Source: Casuarina equisetifolia (taxonomy: Eukaryota > Streptophyta > Magnoliopsida > Fagales > Casuarinaceae). Taken from it: a stretch of 64,000 nucleotides of DNA. Under the pieces are notes generated by a model. That model was not told where the DNA came from. It saw only the letters and a list, made by a program, of their open reading frames with translations, and searched no databases. The translations under genes and the position numbers were made by a program. The stretch covers positions 18,747,258 through 18,811,257 of the forward strand of contig CM052354.1 in assembly GCA_028551475.1 (NCBI GenBank). Reading direction: 5' to 3'. Shown in pieces: positions 33,801-46,100 of the stretch (within the stretch, counting starts at the first letter, position 1; every line of letters starts with the position of its first letter).

Positions 33801-36695
33801 GTTTAATTCTGTAAAACCAATCCAATCCTTCCGTTGGGAAGATGGCGCGTAAGAGGTTTCTTTGAGATCAGCGTTTGGTTTAATGCGTAAAACCAATCCT
33901 TCCGTTGGGAAAGATGACGCATGTAAGGGTTTCTTTAATATGAGCGTTTGGTTTAATTCTGTAAAACCAATCCAATCCTTCCGTTGGAAAGATGGCGTGT
34001 GAGAGGTTTCTTTGAGATGAACATTGAGGTGAGAAAGGTTTCTTTGAGATGAACATTGAGGTGAGAAAGGTTTCTTTAAGATCAATGTTTGGTTTAATGC
34101 ATAAAACCAATCCTTTCGTTAGGAAAGATGACGCGTGTGAGGGTTTCTTTGAGATAAGCGTTTGGTTTAATTCTGTAAAACCAATCCAATCCTTCCGTTG
34201 GAATGATAGCGCGTGAAACGTTTCTTTGAGATGAGCGTTGAGGCGTGAGAGGTTTCTTTGAGATCAACGTTTGGTTTAATGCGTAAAACCAATCCTTCCA
34301 TTGGGAAAGATGACGCGTGTGAGGGTTTCTTTGGGATGAGCATTTGGTTTAATTCTGTAAAACCAATCCAATTCTTCCATTGGAAAGATGGCGCGTGAGA
34401 GGTTTCTTTGAGATGAGCATTGAGGCGTGAGAGGTTTCTTTGAGATCAGCGTTTGGTTTAATGAGTAAAACCAATCCTTCCATTGGGAAAGATGACGCAT
34501 GTAAAGGTTTCTTTGAGATGAGCGTTTGGTTTAATTCTGTAAAACCAATGCAATCCTTCTGTTGGAAAGATGACGCGTGAGAGGTTTCTTTAAGATGAGT
34601 GTTGAGGCATGAGAGGTTTCTTTGAGATCAGCGTTTGGTTTAATGCATAAAACCAATCCTTCCGTTGGGAAAGATGACGCGTGTGAAGGTTTCTTTGAGA
34701 TGAGCGTTTGGTTTAATTCTGTAAAACCAATCCAATCCTTCTGTTAGAAAGATGGCGCGTGAGAAGTTTCTTTGAGATTAGCGTTTGGTTTAATGCGTAA
34801 AACTAATACTTCCGTTGGGAAAGGTGACGCGTGTGAGGGTTTCTTTGAGATGAACGATTGGTTTAATTCTGTAAAACCAATCCAATCCTTCCGTTGGAAA
34901 GATGGCGCCTGAGAGGTTTCTTTGAGATGAGCGTTGAGGCGTGAAAGGTTTCTTTGAGATCAGCGTTTGGTTTAATGTGTAAAACCAATCCTTCCGTTGG
35001 GAAAGATAACGTGTGTGAGGGTTTCTTTGAGATGAGCGTTTGGTTTAATTCTGTAAAACCAATCCAATCCTTCTGTTGGAAAGATAGCGCGTGAGAGGTT
35101 TCTTTGAGATGAACGTTGAGGCGTAAGACGTTTCTTTAAGATCAGGATTTGGTTTAATGCATAAAATCAATCCTTTCGTTAGGAAAGATGACACATGTGA
35201 GGGTTTCTTTGAGATGAGCGTTTGATTTAATTCTGTAAAACCAATCCAATCCTTCCGTTGGAAAGATGGCACGTGAGAGGTTTCTTTGAGATAAGCATTT
35301 GGTTTAATGTGTAAAACCAATACTTCCGTTGGGAAAGATGATGTGTTTGAGGGTTTCTTTGATATGAGTGTTTGGTTTAATTATGTAAAACCAATCTAAT
35401 CCTTTCGTTAGAAAGATGGCGCGTGAAAGGTTTCTTTGAGATGAGCGTTGAGGCGTGAGAGGTTTCTTTAAGATTAACATTTGGTTTAATGTGTAAAACC
35501 AATCCTTCCGTTAGGAAAGATGATGCGTTTGAGGGTTTCTTTGATATGAGTGTTTGGTTTAATTATGTAAAACCAATCTAATCCTTTCGTTAGAAAGATT
35601 GCGCGTGAGAGGTTTCTTTGAGATGAGCGTTGAGGCGTGAGAGGTTTCTTTGAGATCAACATTTGGTTTAATGTGTAAAACCAATCCTTCCGTTAGGAAA
35701 GATGATGCGTTTGAGGGTTTCTTTGATATGAGTGTTTGGTTTAATTCTGTAAAACCAATCTAATCCTTTCGTTAGAAAGATGGCGCGTGAGAGGTTTCTT
35801 TGAGATGAGCATTGAGGTGTGAGAGGTTTCTTTGAAATTAACGTTTGGTTTAATGCATAAAACCAATCCTTCTGTTGGGAAAGATGACGCGTGTGAGGGT
35901 TTCTTTAAGATGAGCGTTTGGTTTAATTTTGTAAAACCAATCCAATCCTTTCGTTGAAAAGATGGCGCGTGAGAGGTTTCTTTAAGATGAGTGTTGAGGC
36001 GTGAGAGGTTTCTTTAAGATCAGCGTTTGGTTTAATGTGTAAAACCAATCCTTCCGTTGGGAAAGATGACGCGTGTGAGGGTTTCTTTGAGATGGGTGTT
36101 TGGTTTAATTTTGTAAAACCAATCCAATTCTTCCATTGGAAAGATGACGCATGAGAGGTTTCTTTAAGATGAGCGTTGAGACGTGAGAGGTTTCTTTGAG
36201 TTCAGCGTTTGATTTAATACGTAAAATCAATCCTTCCGTTGGAAAAGATGATGCATGTGAGGGTTTCTTTCTGATGAGCATTTGGTTTAATTCTATAAAA
36301 CCAATCTAATCCTTCCATTAAAAAGATGGCGCGTGAGAGGTTTCTTTGAGATAAACGTTGAGGCGTGAGAGGTTTCTTTGAGATCAACATTTGGTTTATG
36401 CGTAAAACCAATCCTTCTGTTAGGAAAGATGATGTGTGTTAGGGTTTCTTTGAGATGAGTGTTTAATTTAATTTTGTAAAACCAATCCAATCCTTTCGTT
36501 GGAAAGACGGCGTGTGAGAGGTTTCTTTGAGATGAACATTAAGGCATGAGAGGTTTCTTTGAGATTAACATTTGGTTTAATGCGTAAAACCAATCCTTCC
36601 GTTGGGAAAGATGACGCGTACGAAGATTTCTTTGAAATGAACGCTTGTTTAATTTTGTAAAACCAATCCAATCGTTGGGAAAGATGACCCGTGAC
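30845..36695. repeat. hierarchical tandem array, about 75-bp monomers
   Basis: About 5.8 kb of head-to-tail repeats. Two monomer types alternate. Type A (about 77 bp) carries AAAACCAATCCAATCC and GATGGCGCGTGAGAGG. Type B (about 73 bp) carries AAAACCAATCCTTCC and GATGACGCGTGTGAGG. Both begin GTTTGGTTTAAT. An optional insert of about 32 bp (GATGAGCGTTGAGGCGTGAG region) sits in many A monomers, so the dimer is about 150 or 182 bp. Roughly 70 monomers are present. Most contain CCAAT, and many B monomers contain ACGCGT or CACGTG. Minus-strand frames stay open over several units, up to about 165 codons, but without protein-like features. Confidence 0.95.
31025..31736. repeat. 356-bp near-identical duplication inside the array
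   Basis: The block starting at 31025 recurs at 31381 with period 356 and is almost base-for-base identical over its length. It carries the same rare variants (GATGACACGTGTGAGGATTT, a shortened CCTTCCAAAGATG junction and GATAGCATGAGAGG). This marks a recent multi-monomer duplication. Confidence 0.9.
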
Positions 36696-37045
36696 AATTT
36701 CAAGACATTGTCAAGGAATCTAATCGTTGGGAAACGGTCCACTAACGGGGTGACGCGTTTTTGTGAGAGACTCTGACTTGGTTACGCGTGGGTTCTAGTA
36801 GTTATGCGGAAGCATTCAAACTGCAGCCATCCGAAGGTTTCTTTGAAATGAACGCTTGGTTTAATTTTGTAAAACCAATCCAATCGTTGGGAAAGATGAC
36901 CCGTGACAATTTCAAGACATTGTCAAGGAATCTAATCGTTGGGAAACGGTCCACTAACGGGGTGACGCGTTTTTGTGAGAGACTCTGACTTGGTTACGCG
37001 TGGGTTCTAGTAGTTATGCGGAAGCATTCAAACTGCAGCCATCCA
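36620..37045. repeat. 212-bp near-perfect tandem duplication at the array edge
   Basis: The sequence from the last array monomer through CATTGTCAAGGAATC, GGTCCACTAACGGGGTG and AAACTGCAGCCATCC occurs twice with period 212 and almost no differences. It joins array DNA to the unique-side flank CACGTTAGTAATATTTAGC. Confidence 0.93.
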
Positions 37046-38110
37046 CGTTAGTAATATTTAGCAAAAAATATATAAATGTAAAAGAGATTTTTTTTTTCTG
37101 TTATAGTAAAATATTAATATGCTCTCAGGACGTTCATATTTTTATATTCATTCCAATACTAATGAAAGACTTTTTGCAACAAAGACATGCAATTTTTATT
37201 ATTTATTTTTTCTTGTTTCTTCTATAAATATAGATAAACTCGTACATAAACTCGTACTCAAATAAGAGAAGACTGCAAACTAATTGAATCTCAATCTTAT
37301 TATTGATGCAACTACAAAGCATTGAGAATTAAACAGGATGGAAAAAAAAATCCGTGTAAAATACTAAAAGCTTGCTAGTTTTATGCGTAAAAGTAATGAC
37401 TATTCGTTAACAAAATTTCACGTAAAGAGATAGGCAGAGGCTTGAGATAAGCGTCTGTGCGTGAGGGAATCCGACCGTTGGGAACGGTCCACTTATCGTG
37501 ACACGTTTTGCGAGGGGGTCGTTTTCCGAACAATCCAAACGGTCACTTTTTAAGGCGTTTTTTTTCAATTTTAAATGCCCGGTACCTTCACGTTGTCTTG
37601 ACGGAACGTTTCCGGTAAGAACTAGTATCATAAATTGCTAAGAGAATCAGTTATATAAACCCATACTCAAATAAGACTCCAAACGTACTTACTTATTTGT
37701 TTAGAACAAAAAAAAATTATAAATTAAGCATGATATAAATAAAAATAAAAATAAAAATACAAATACAAATACAAATAAAAATAAATTATGAAAAATAGCA
37801 AAAATTCGCAGGCTTTACGCGGTTAGAAATATTGTGTCCAGTCTTGTGATATCTGATTAGATATATGCAGATTTGCATCGCCAGTTTCCACGCATCCAAA
37901 CAGTAACGAGGGCTTTTGATTAGATCAAAGCAGAGGCACCATGACAAGGACATTAGTGGTCGAGTCCATGTTTGCGTACCTGGGCATGTCGATGTCAATT
38001 TCCACAGATATGCTGCATGTTTGCGTATCTGGGCATGTCGTTGTCAATCTGATGGGAGGAGGATATCTTCGTTTCGATTCCTCTTCTGCAGATTTCGATT
38101 CTTAAAGCTG
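37046..38110. repeat. dispersed repeat B, copy 1
   Basis: This matches 60786-61720 in the same order. The left part shares ACGTTAG(T/C)AATATTTA and TTTTTGCAACAAA. The right part shares AACTAGTATCATAAAT, an (AAAAT)n microsatellite, CAAACAGTAACGAGG and GACAAGGACATTAGTG. The middle parts of the two copies differ. The block at 37425-37510 (GACCGTTGGGAACGGTCCAC) also matches 51800-51870 and resembles the array monomer. The right end holds two direct copies of GGGCATGTCG(A/T)TGTCAAT. Confidence 0.8.
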
Positions 38111-39623
38111 AAACCGTGATTTCCGCAAAGAGAATCAGTTATACAAACCCATAAGGCTGCATGGTCGATAACTGTGAACTTGCTAGCCTACAAATCAAGG
38201 CTTATAGGTCCAGCTTGCACTTCTCAGTCGTTCAACTGGACTTATCAACCTATTCAAAAGGCAAATCCATTAGTTTCCCCAGCATACTCTACCAGAGTTC
38301 CCGTTCAAAGCTGTCCAAATTAGTTGCACTAAACTGAAGGATCTGGGTTGTTTTGTTGTTCAGGCTTGTATATCTGTTACTTTTAGGCTTACTTTTTTCA
38401 ACATTACTTATTTCAACTTGTTTTGTTGTTCGATTTAATACGAGTTACAAGTACCGACCTACTGCTTGAACATTACTAATTAGAAAATAATGAAGCTTTG
38501 AGAACTCTTGTAGGGATTTTTGAAATTATAGCGTATCCAAATTTTGTCTATATTGTGGCGATGGCTAGAAAGTTGGTGACTTTAACAACCAAAGAAAAAT
38601 AGGTTTTGAAAAACTTTGTTCATAAACAACATGCAAACAGGCCATTAAAAAAAAAAAAAAAAAGGGCCATTAGTGCTTTGTACTAATCAAATTTATCATT
38701 TTTTTTCTTTTCCAAAAACTGGTATGGCATAAATAACCACACACGAGGAACACACAACTTATGGGTAAAAAAGCAAAGGTAACCGCGGAAAAAAGTATGG
38801 CTTATCGCCATCCAAAATCACCACCACGAAAAACGTTAGCTTCCGCAACAAGGCATCCTGTCTGCGGAAAAACTGCCAGCTAATTCGTTCGACACCCTAA
38901 ACCCCATTTTGGACACCTAGAAGTTCATCTAGAACAATTGTTGAAAAAGGCCGGTACTTTTTTATTTTGATTGAATATTTAAGGAAACACATAACATAAG
39001 CAAATGGAAGTATATTGAACAATACTTGAAAATAAAAGAACTTTATGTGGAAAACTTTTTCAATGTAAAGAAGGAAAATTACAAGGCTAATTGTGGAGTC
39101 CGTCTAAATCTTCATTATATAATTCTTTTTAAAATTATGAGAATATGATGTGTGCCATGTCAGCATAGTCACAATATCATTACATGTTGAAGGCAAATTA
39201 GCCTCACTAAATGATGTGGACGCCACAAAAAGAAAGTAGGCACGTCAACCCTCACCTCTCTTCTTCCTATAAAATGCCGCCCTCTGCTCAGGACTGATCA
39301 CAAAGCGATGTATCTGGATAGGAACGCGGCGCTAGATGAACATGAACAAAAGGAAGGATTTTCAAAATCTTCTAGTCATTGTAGAAACTTATGGAAAACA
39401 AAATAACAAAAACAACCTAGAGAAAGAAAATCAAAGCATTGAATTGTATTAAAAAATGCAAGGCAAATACAACAATGGAGTCTCTATTTATAGGCTAACC
39501 TAAATCTATTATCAATAGAAAAATGATCAACGAGAATTATGGTTGACAACCATTAGTTATTTAATTATTTGTAAAATAAAGCAACGCATAAAACAAAGCT
39601 GCTTGTTGTCTTTGCTAGTTATC
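38111..39623. other. intergenic, no gene recognised
   Basis: AT-rich, with a poly-A tract near 38646. No coding sequence recognised before the FANCD2-like relic. Confidence 0.45.
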
Positions 39624-42305
39624 TGTACTTCTATACCTTTTGCGGTATCCTCACCGCAAGCTGGATTATTTCACTCTTGCTAAACAATATTTGTCTAGAA
39701 GTTCCAGTCCTCCAGCTGGTTTCTCTAGGATGCCAGTTGACGATTTCCTGAGCAAAATTAGATCATTCTTTCCAAGTCTTAAGAAGCATTTCAACAACGG
39801 AGTTTGCATGCCGAAAGAAAGTAAGATGATGGCGTTCCACGTGGTTGGATGAATACTAAAATGTAGTTTCAATATGCTTGTAATTTCATCAACGTCTTTG
39901 TAGGTGATGAATCTTGTAAAGAACATTGGGGTTCAATCCGCTTCAAATGAGAACCCCAGGGTCCAATCTTTTGCTTTCAGGATATGCAGTTTCGTCATTT
40001 GTTTTCAAAGAAACAATTCATTGTTTCAGTAAGGTGGACTTATTACTTTACCTGTTCTGTCTCTCTGTTTGTGCATATGTGTGCGTGTGCCTCTAGCTAA
40101 TTGATACCTATTCTTGCTGACTGATTGCAGAAAACTTATTGCATCCAAAACTTATTGCAGAAATCTTGTAATCTTTGTTCTTACTTTTGAGCACAAATTC
40201 TAAATCTTCCTTCTATTCAGGGAGAAAGGGCAGTGCTCTTAGATCTGCTTGCAGCCTTTCAGCCTGTCAAGATACCAGATAGTATTTTTCAGATATACAA
40301 CCTAAAATTTTGCCTGGGACTCTTGAATATTTATACTTAGGTGCTTACTCGTATACGGAAGGAGTCTTGGACATGGGTATAATTTCCTGTTTGTCATTTG
40401 TTGTTGTTTACGAGGCTCTTTATGATTATTGTTATCCATAATAACCAACTTTGTATTGGTATCCAATCCTGCAGCATGCTCCTTTTTCTTTACACTGGCT
40501 TCAGAATCTCTTCTTACAATAGAATCAATTATAATCTCATTCCATAAACTTCTTGATAAGTTAAGAGGACAATGATTAAGGCATACATTCAGAATTTATT
40601 CACAGGGCTTTTCCTACTTTGCGAAGCAGACCTGGAGCTTCTGCTGAGAAGCTTTTAAGGCATAATTGGGATAACAGCAAACTTCCAAGTGGCTGGAAGA
40701 GCAGAGTGAGATCATCTATGCTATTTTTTCTGGCACCTCTTCCCTTGTAATTTTAGAATTGATCGGGAATCATCTTGGCGGTTTGCTAGTTTGCATGTAT
40801 AGAAGTGTTAAAACCTTCTGATTGCAGGGAGAAATGGTACAGAAAGATTGCACATTTACTTGGAAAATAACGAGTCACCTTCTGATTTGCTGGATGAGCT
40901 GGTCTGCTCCATCTTACCTCAAGTGCTTGAATTTTCTCAATCCTTCTTTAATTGGGTTGAATGTGTTGACATCCAGATGAGCTGGTCCGAATGTTACATC
41001 TCAATCATGAGAGCTGTTTTGGAACTGGAAATTGGTCAACCTAACACTTCCTATTTCTAGATTACCCAAATTGTGTCATTTCTTGAGTACTTAAGGCTAT
41101 AGGCATGACAGAACTTGATCAAAAGATGGACTTAAGAAAATGAGAACAATAATGTAGACTTGTTCAAGCTTGGATGTAGTGTCCAAAATAGTGTGAAACT
41201 GCCAACTCATTATGCATCTTTTTGTGTTTTGGTCTTGATATATGTATAAGTAGTCCTCTTTTTGACAGGTTTCTTCAAAAAAGGAGGATGCTCATCATTG
41301 TTTCCCAACTCTATGTTCTGCAACATTAGTTGTAGAGTCTAAATTATACTTTTACCTGTCTCACCCTCATTATTAGGTTAAGGAAGTAGTTCACTTAAAG
41401 AAATTTGCAGCTGATGCCCAACCTCAAATTGTTGAAAAACTTTTGGTCAAACTACAACATTGTGTGAATGTGGTGGTATCATTGGTTAACATGTGCCAAA
41501 CTCATAGCAAGGTGAAAAGACAGAACTACAAAAGTTTTTGCATTGTAATTCATTTTATTTTATTGTTGTTTTATTTTTGGTTTCTGAAGTTCAGATATTG
41601 AGATAGGATATTAACATATTGAAATAATCATGTAGATATCTGTGCATGCCATGGCTGTGAAATATGGTGGCAAGTTTGTTGACTCCTTCTTGAAAGGTAA
41701 AGGTCTAACACTTTGATGATGCAATGATTTGAGGTCTAATCTTGGAGTATTGAAATTGGAATCTTCTCCAGGTTTTAGTTTCTTACAAGCCCATTACAAT
41801 ACATGGAATGAACTTATAATCCGATTCGTAAGATAAAGTGCACTAAATTTCCTCTGGCTTGATTTATTTGTGGATGCTCTTTTTAAATGGGTATGCCACA
41901 CATCAGCAATTTTGTTGCAAGAATTGTTTCTTAGCCCTTATATATGCTTACTCTTCTTGTTGTTTTACAGTATAAATATAAACATAAATTCGAGAATAGC
42001 TTTGAGAACATAGTTACCACTTTGTAACCATGTTTTGCTTTGATTTCCTCAAAGTCTCGATTATCTCCTTTACATGGGAAGGCTTTTTTTAAGTCCCAAG
42101 TAGTTATGGCATCCGTATTTATGTTTCATTGGTAAACCATTCATCTCTTTTCTTGGCAGGAAATCTAAAGCGTAAAGACTTGATGGGGCAGGTGTTGACC
42201 TCCAAGGTATATGTGGATGATCAAAACAATAATGTTGAGCATTCGGCAGAGACAGCTAATGGTGATCAAGCTGTCATTGTTTGGGTGAAGAGGACAGAGA
42301 AGTAG
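39624..42305 (+). pseudogene. FANCD2: FANCD2 C-terminal part, decayed
   Basis: Plus-strand exon-like blocks match, in order, the C-terminal third of plant FANCD2. They are HRKLDYFTLAKQYLS (39660), FQPVKIPDSIF (about 40258), TLEYLYLGAYSYTEGVLDM (about 40318-40375), FPTLRSRPGASAEKLLRHNW (about 40610), NESPSDLLDELVCSILPQV (about 40866), HHCFPTLCSATLVVES (about 41299), VNVVVSLVNMCQTHSKV (about 41465), SVHAMAVKYGGKFVDSFLK (41641) and the end block GNLKRKDLMGQVLTSKVYVD with a stop at 42303. Frame changes inside exons, missing exons and lost splice sites show it is not functional. Intact FANCD2 is a DNA interstrand-crosslink repair scaffold that is mono-ubiquitinated with FANCI. The matching N-terminal half lies downstream at 46.2-50.6 kb, not upstream. 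Confidence 0.85.
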
Positions 42306-42565
42306 AGTGAAAAGTGACCTGGTCTCTTGAAAGCTTCAAACATCCTCGTGAAGCCTAAACACGGTAAGTTCTGAATAGTCCAGCTCTATAATGAGTTTGG
42401 TTCAGTGTTATGCAGCAACCAAAGTATCAGTAAGTTTTCTTCTGTGATTTATGCAATGAAAAGAATTGGAACAAGATATTGGAACAAAAGATGGAAAAAA
42501 AAAAGAAGAGAAATGGATATTTTATAACCATTATTTACATAAGTAAGAAAGGAAAGTAACAGGCA

Positions 42566-43420
42566 CTAAATTTGTACTACAATGTGCGCAATTACAACAG
42601 GAATATCATCAATTTTTCCACCTCTATGCTTCGTCCCTGCGGCATAAGCTGCTCTTGCAAATGGACTGCAAATATCATGGTCTAGTGAGTTGGTCAATGC
42701 CAAGTTCAATGTAATAGTTGCAGCTAACATCTCTGGGTAAACACTTTCTGATGTTTCTCTTTGCAAAAGAGCCTCAATTTCTTCTGGATATACATTATCA
42801 AAAAGTCCATCAGTAGCAAGAACTATGATATCTCCTGGAAGAACAGCAACTCTAATCTCTGTAGCACAACTCGGCCCATCGCATGAAGTGTTGTTTCCCA
42901 ACTGATACGGACAATTGAAATAATGTTGCTGTGTCGGAGATTGATACACAAGCCTGTTTGCTCTGAAAATCATGAATCCACTGTCTCCTACATTAATCGA
43001 GTGCAAGATATTATCCCTGAGCATCACAATGCAAGCAGTAGATGATCCTTTAACTTGAGTTCTGATAAAAGCCTCGTTCAAAACCCTAGCCAGATTCGCA
43101 TCTGTATTCGGTAGTCGATTAATGGCGACCAACGCATTATCCATCAACTCTCGCGCATACTCGCCGGCATCAACATCCATTGTAGCCCAGCCGCCAACAC
43201 CATCGGCCACGCCGATAGCCTGCTTCTCCAGACAAAGAAAATGAGCATCTTCACCTTGAGGGTCTCCGACTTCTTCTCTGGGAAAATAGGAGGAGTTTTC
43301 TTTGGAAAAGAAGAAGGCTCCGCAATCCATCATCAAATTTTTGTCGAGATCCGTTTCATCGTACTGCAACAGAGTATTTTCTACGACTCCTCCTTCGAGC
43401 CTTCGTTTCTTGATTATCAT
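42566..43420 (-). CDS. PTC7-like PP2C protein phosphatase, single exon
   Basis: A 284-residue frame starts at ATG 43420 and has no intron. It has the metal-binding and catalytic signature of PPM/PP2C phosphatases: GEDAHF (D58), GVADGVGGWA (D73), GSSTACI (residues 125-131), VGDSGFMIF (D146), LATDGLFDNVY (D204) and IDDIPVVIA (D271/D272). These bind two Mn/Mg ions for Ser/Thr dephosphorylation. It belongs to the short PTC7/SpoIIE-like plant clade (PP2C 55/71/80 type). The N-terminus is short and basic (MIIKKRRLEGG) without a clear transit peptide, unlike plastid or mitochondrial relatives, so a cytosolic or nuclear location is inferred. Lack of introns suggests a retrocopy-derived gene, though no poly-A tail or target duplication is visible. 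All key residues are present, so it may be active. It lies convergent to the FANCD2 C-terminal relic, 260 bp away. Confidence 0.9.
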   Translation of the reverse strand: MIIKKRRLEGGVVENTLLQYDETDLDKNLMMDCGAFFFSKENSSYFPREEVGDPQGEDAHFLCLEKQAIGVADGVGGWATMDVDAGEYARELMDNALVAINRLPNTDANLARVLNEAFIRTQVKGSSTACIVMLRDNILHSINVGDSGFMIFRANRLVYQSPTQQHYFNCPYQLGNNTSCDGPSCATEIRVAVLPGDIIVLATDGLFDNVYPEEIEALLQRETSESVYPEMLAATITLNLALTNSLDHDICSPFARAAYAAGTKHRGGKIDDIPVVIAHIVVQI

Positions 43421-46100
43421 TTCGAGGAAAATGACAGAAAACCCAGTTTCCGAAATCTTGGACGGAGGAATTCTTGAACAGAGGAAAAGTAGAGAAAAGG
43501 CAAAAACAGAGGCAGTAAGTGAAAGAAGATCTGACCGCAGTTTTGGAATTCTTTACCCGGAATTCTCCCAATCGAAGAAGATCAGACTGCACTTTTCGGA
43601 ATTCTTCAACGGGATTTCTTCCAAGCGCAGAAGATCGCAAGCAAGACCTAAGAGAGTTGAGAGAGAGCGAGTGGCAATCGCAGGAGATTGCAAGCAACGG
43701 TCACTTTTCAATCCAATCGCAGAAGGTTACAAGCGACGGTCACTTTTAATTAAAATGAGAGTGCTTGGACGCAAAGTTTCCGTTTGTTCTGACGTGGAGA
43801 TGGATTTTGTTTGGGTACGCTGTCGTTTCGCAAATCCCAGTCTCGCAATATCTTCAAAATATATTATTGCCTACGCTGTCGTTTTAGAAAAACATCTTAA
43901 ATTTTTTTTTGAGTTAGTTTTAGATTTATATATTAATTTTATAATTTTTAAATTTAAATCCGTTTGCATTCCCTTCTTTGTGGTTTTTGTGATACTTCAA
44001 TTTCACGAAATATTTTTTGATATTTTACCATTTATTTCACAAAATAAATGGTTTTTTTTACCATTTATTAGCTTAACCAATTTTGACCATTTATTCGATT
44101 TTTTAATCTATTTTTCATAAAATTATGTCCTATTTGTACCCAGGTTGAATAGGGTTAAACCGGATTCATAACAGAAATAAGGCCGAAGGGTGTCTAAAAG
44201 GGGTATGCAATATTTTAAACTAATTCTCTAGTTTTGTAATCTTTTTGTTTATGATTCACTTGGAATTATTCTCCCCACTTTCTGAATTTTGATTTACATT
44301 AAGTCATTCACATTAGAACAAGAATAAGATGGTGTGGAACAACTTTCTAATAGTTGGACGCATTATGCATTCTACCTCTCAAAAGCATAGCATCATACTT
44401 TTTATATGTAAACGTATTCTTCTTTTTTATCAATTGGTTTCAAAAGAAGAAATAGCCCTCCTCACGTGATATTGAAATATGAGTTTTAAGTATGACATTC
44501 CTTTACTTATAAACAAACATTTTTGAAAAAAAAGTACTCCCTAAGCTCGAGGTGAGAATATATGTTAGGAATGGTATAACAAAAGTTTTATATTTCTTAA
44601 ATCTCACTTAAGATATTTTTTTTGGCGAGAACAAAAAACATGTAATTTTTTTGTAAAAAATAAATAATTTAACATTGCATCAAAACTTAAGTTTTAAGTA
44701 AAATGTCTATTTACTTGTGAATTATATTATAAGTGAACAATGTTTTTCCACATTCAGATCAATGAGATTTATTTAAATCCAACATATATCTCATTTTATA
44801 AAGATATTAGAGTTGTACTGGTTATATATAGGAATATTATTTAATACAAGCCAAATTTAAGGGATGAAATAAATTTAACATGATTTCCCAACCCATATTT
44901 ACAAGGTTATGCTCATTTGTATAAAAATGAGACATTACCTTCACAATAAAACTCACAACTTACTTTAATAACAAGAAAGTGTGTTAAAAGTGATAAAAAG
45001 AATAGTGTCTTGTAAAACTCAAGTTATGTTTAGCAATCGTTTTTATAGTTAAATATTTGTCATCCTTGTTACAAGGTTGGTTTTCAAAAAAGAAATGAAA
45101 CTTTTAATAAGATTTGACTTATTATAAGAGTATAACAGTCTCACCATCTTAAAATAAATGAATAATTATGATAATTAATACAACTGTTTGATTATTCACC
45201 TATCTTATGCATGCAAACATACTCATTAATTTAGAACATGATAATTAAAACTTTATATGACATAATTAAATTTTGGAAAATACGTATTTTTTAAGATGCT
45301 TTTGGTACCTAAGGCACCTTAATTTCTGCACGTATTTTGAGTTCATAGTCCACAAAAATGTATTTCATTAAATAAACTTGCATCATTATGGGCCACAAAT
45401 ATGTGCTCCCACTATACTTTAATTAGTGAAAAATAATTTTCAATACTTAACGTAGCTAGTATCTCACGTTCTAACTATGGATTATTAAAAAATAGTAAGA
45501 ATTTATAGCTCACACGTTACAATTTGAATATTAATATTAAATCTCATGACAAATTTATCTTTTATGCTTATATTTGGGAATAATCGTGACCATCATTTAT
45601 AATGGTGATGCTACTTGTTAGAGATAAGCATTTTTCTTAGCGTTTGTGACAATTCAAGCTCAAAAAAGACAAGATAAAATATTCTTTAACCATGTCACTA
45701 ATGTAATTTTTTTAAATAATTAAACAATGGAAGACAAAACAATGATTTGTTAACATATAACAGCAAAGTCAATTAGTAAGCTAAGGTGACTTGAGACTTG
45801 GTTCGAACTCAAGCACTAAGTTTTAGCTTTAAAAATGAAAGTTTGTTTAGGTTTGTTAAATCAATTATCCTGGTGGCTTAACTTTTAAAATGGTAACGGG
45901 AATCATGTTGAGCATGGAGCTTGTTACATCAAAATCACAGCGAGTATGTTGTGTCATAAAAAAGCGAAGGACGCGAAGGAGGCTCCTTGAGCGAACGGAG
46001 CTGGAGGTTATAGCGGCGCCTTTCCATTCCTCGATAATAAGGTGGCGGAGAATAAAGCAAGGTGAAGCCACGAAATATCCTTTCCCCAATTCGCTTCAAA
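43421..46100. other. intergenic, upstream of PP2C and of the FANCD2 N-terminal relic
   Basis: 43421-43800 is the promoter side of the PP2C gene and contains short direct repeats (AGCGACGGTCACTTTT-like and GGAATTCTTC-like). 43800-45850 is very AT-rich with no recognisable gene. Confidence 0.45.

Noticed and set aside
31075-34085. Minus-strand frames of 100-165 codons within the tandem array
   Set aside because: They follow the repeat units, lack domain features and differ by unit. Repeat composition explains them better than a protein.
30845-36695. CRISPR-like or spacer-repeat structure
   Set aside because: Monomers are contiguous and diverged, with no unique spacers, and the DNA is plant nuclear.
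30845-36695. Classical centromeric satellite (150-180 bp)
   Set aside because: The dimer length fits, but the array is short, lies among genes and shares sequence with a local dispersed repeat.
43302-44120. A 272-codon plus-strand frame across the PP2C start
   Set aside because: It overlaps the PP2C 5' end on the opposite strand and runs into AT-rich DNA giving Phe/Ile/Leu-rich sequence; no motifs.
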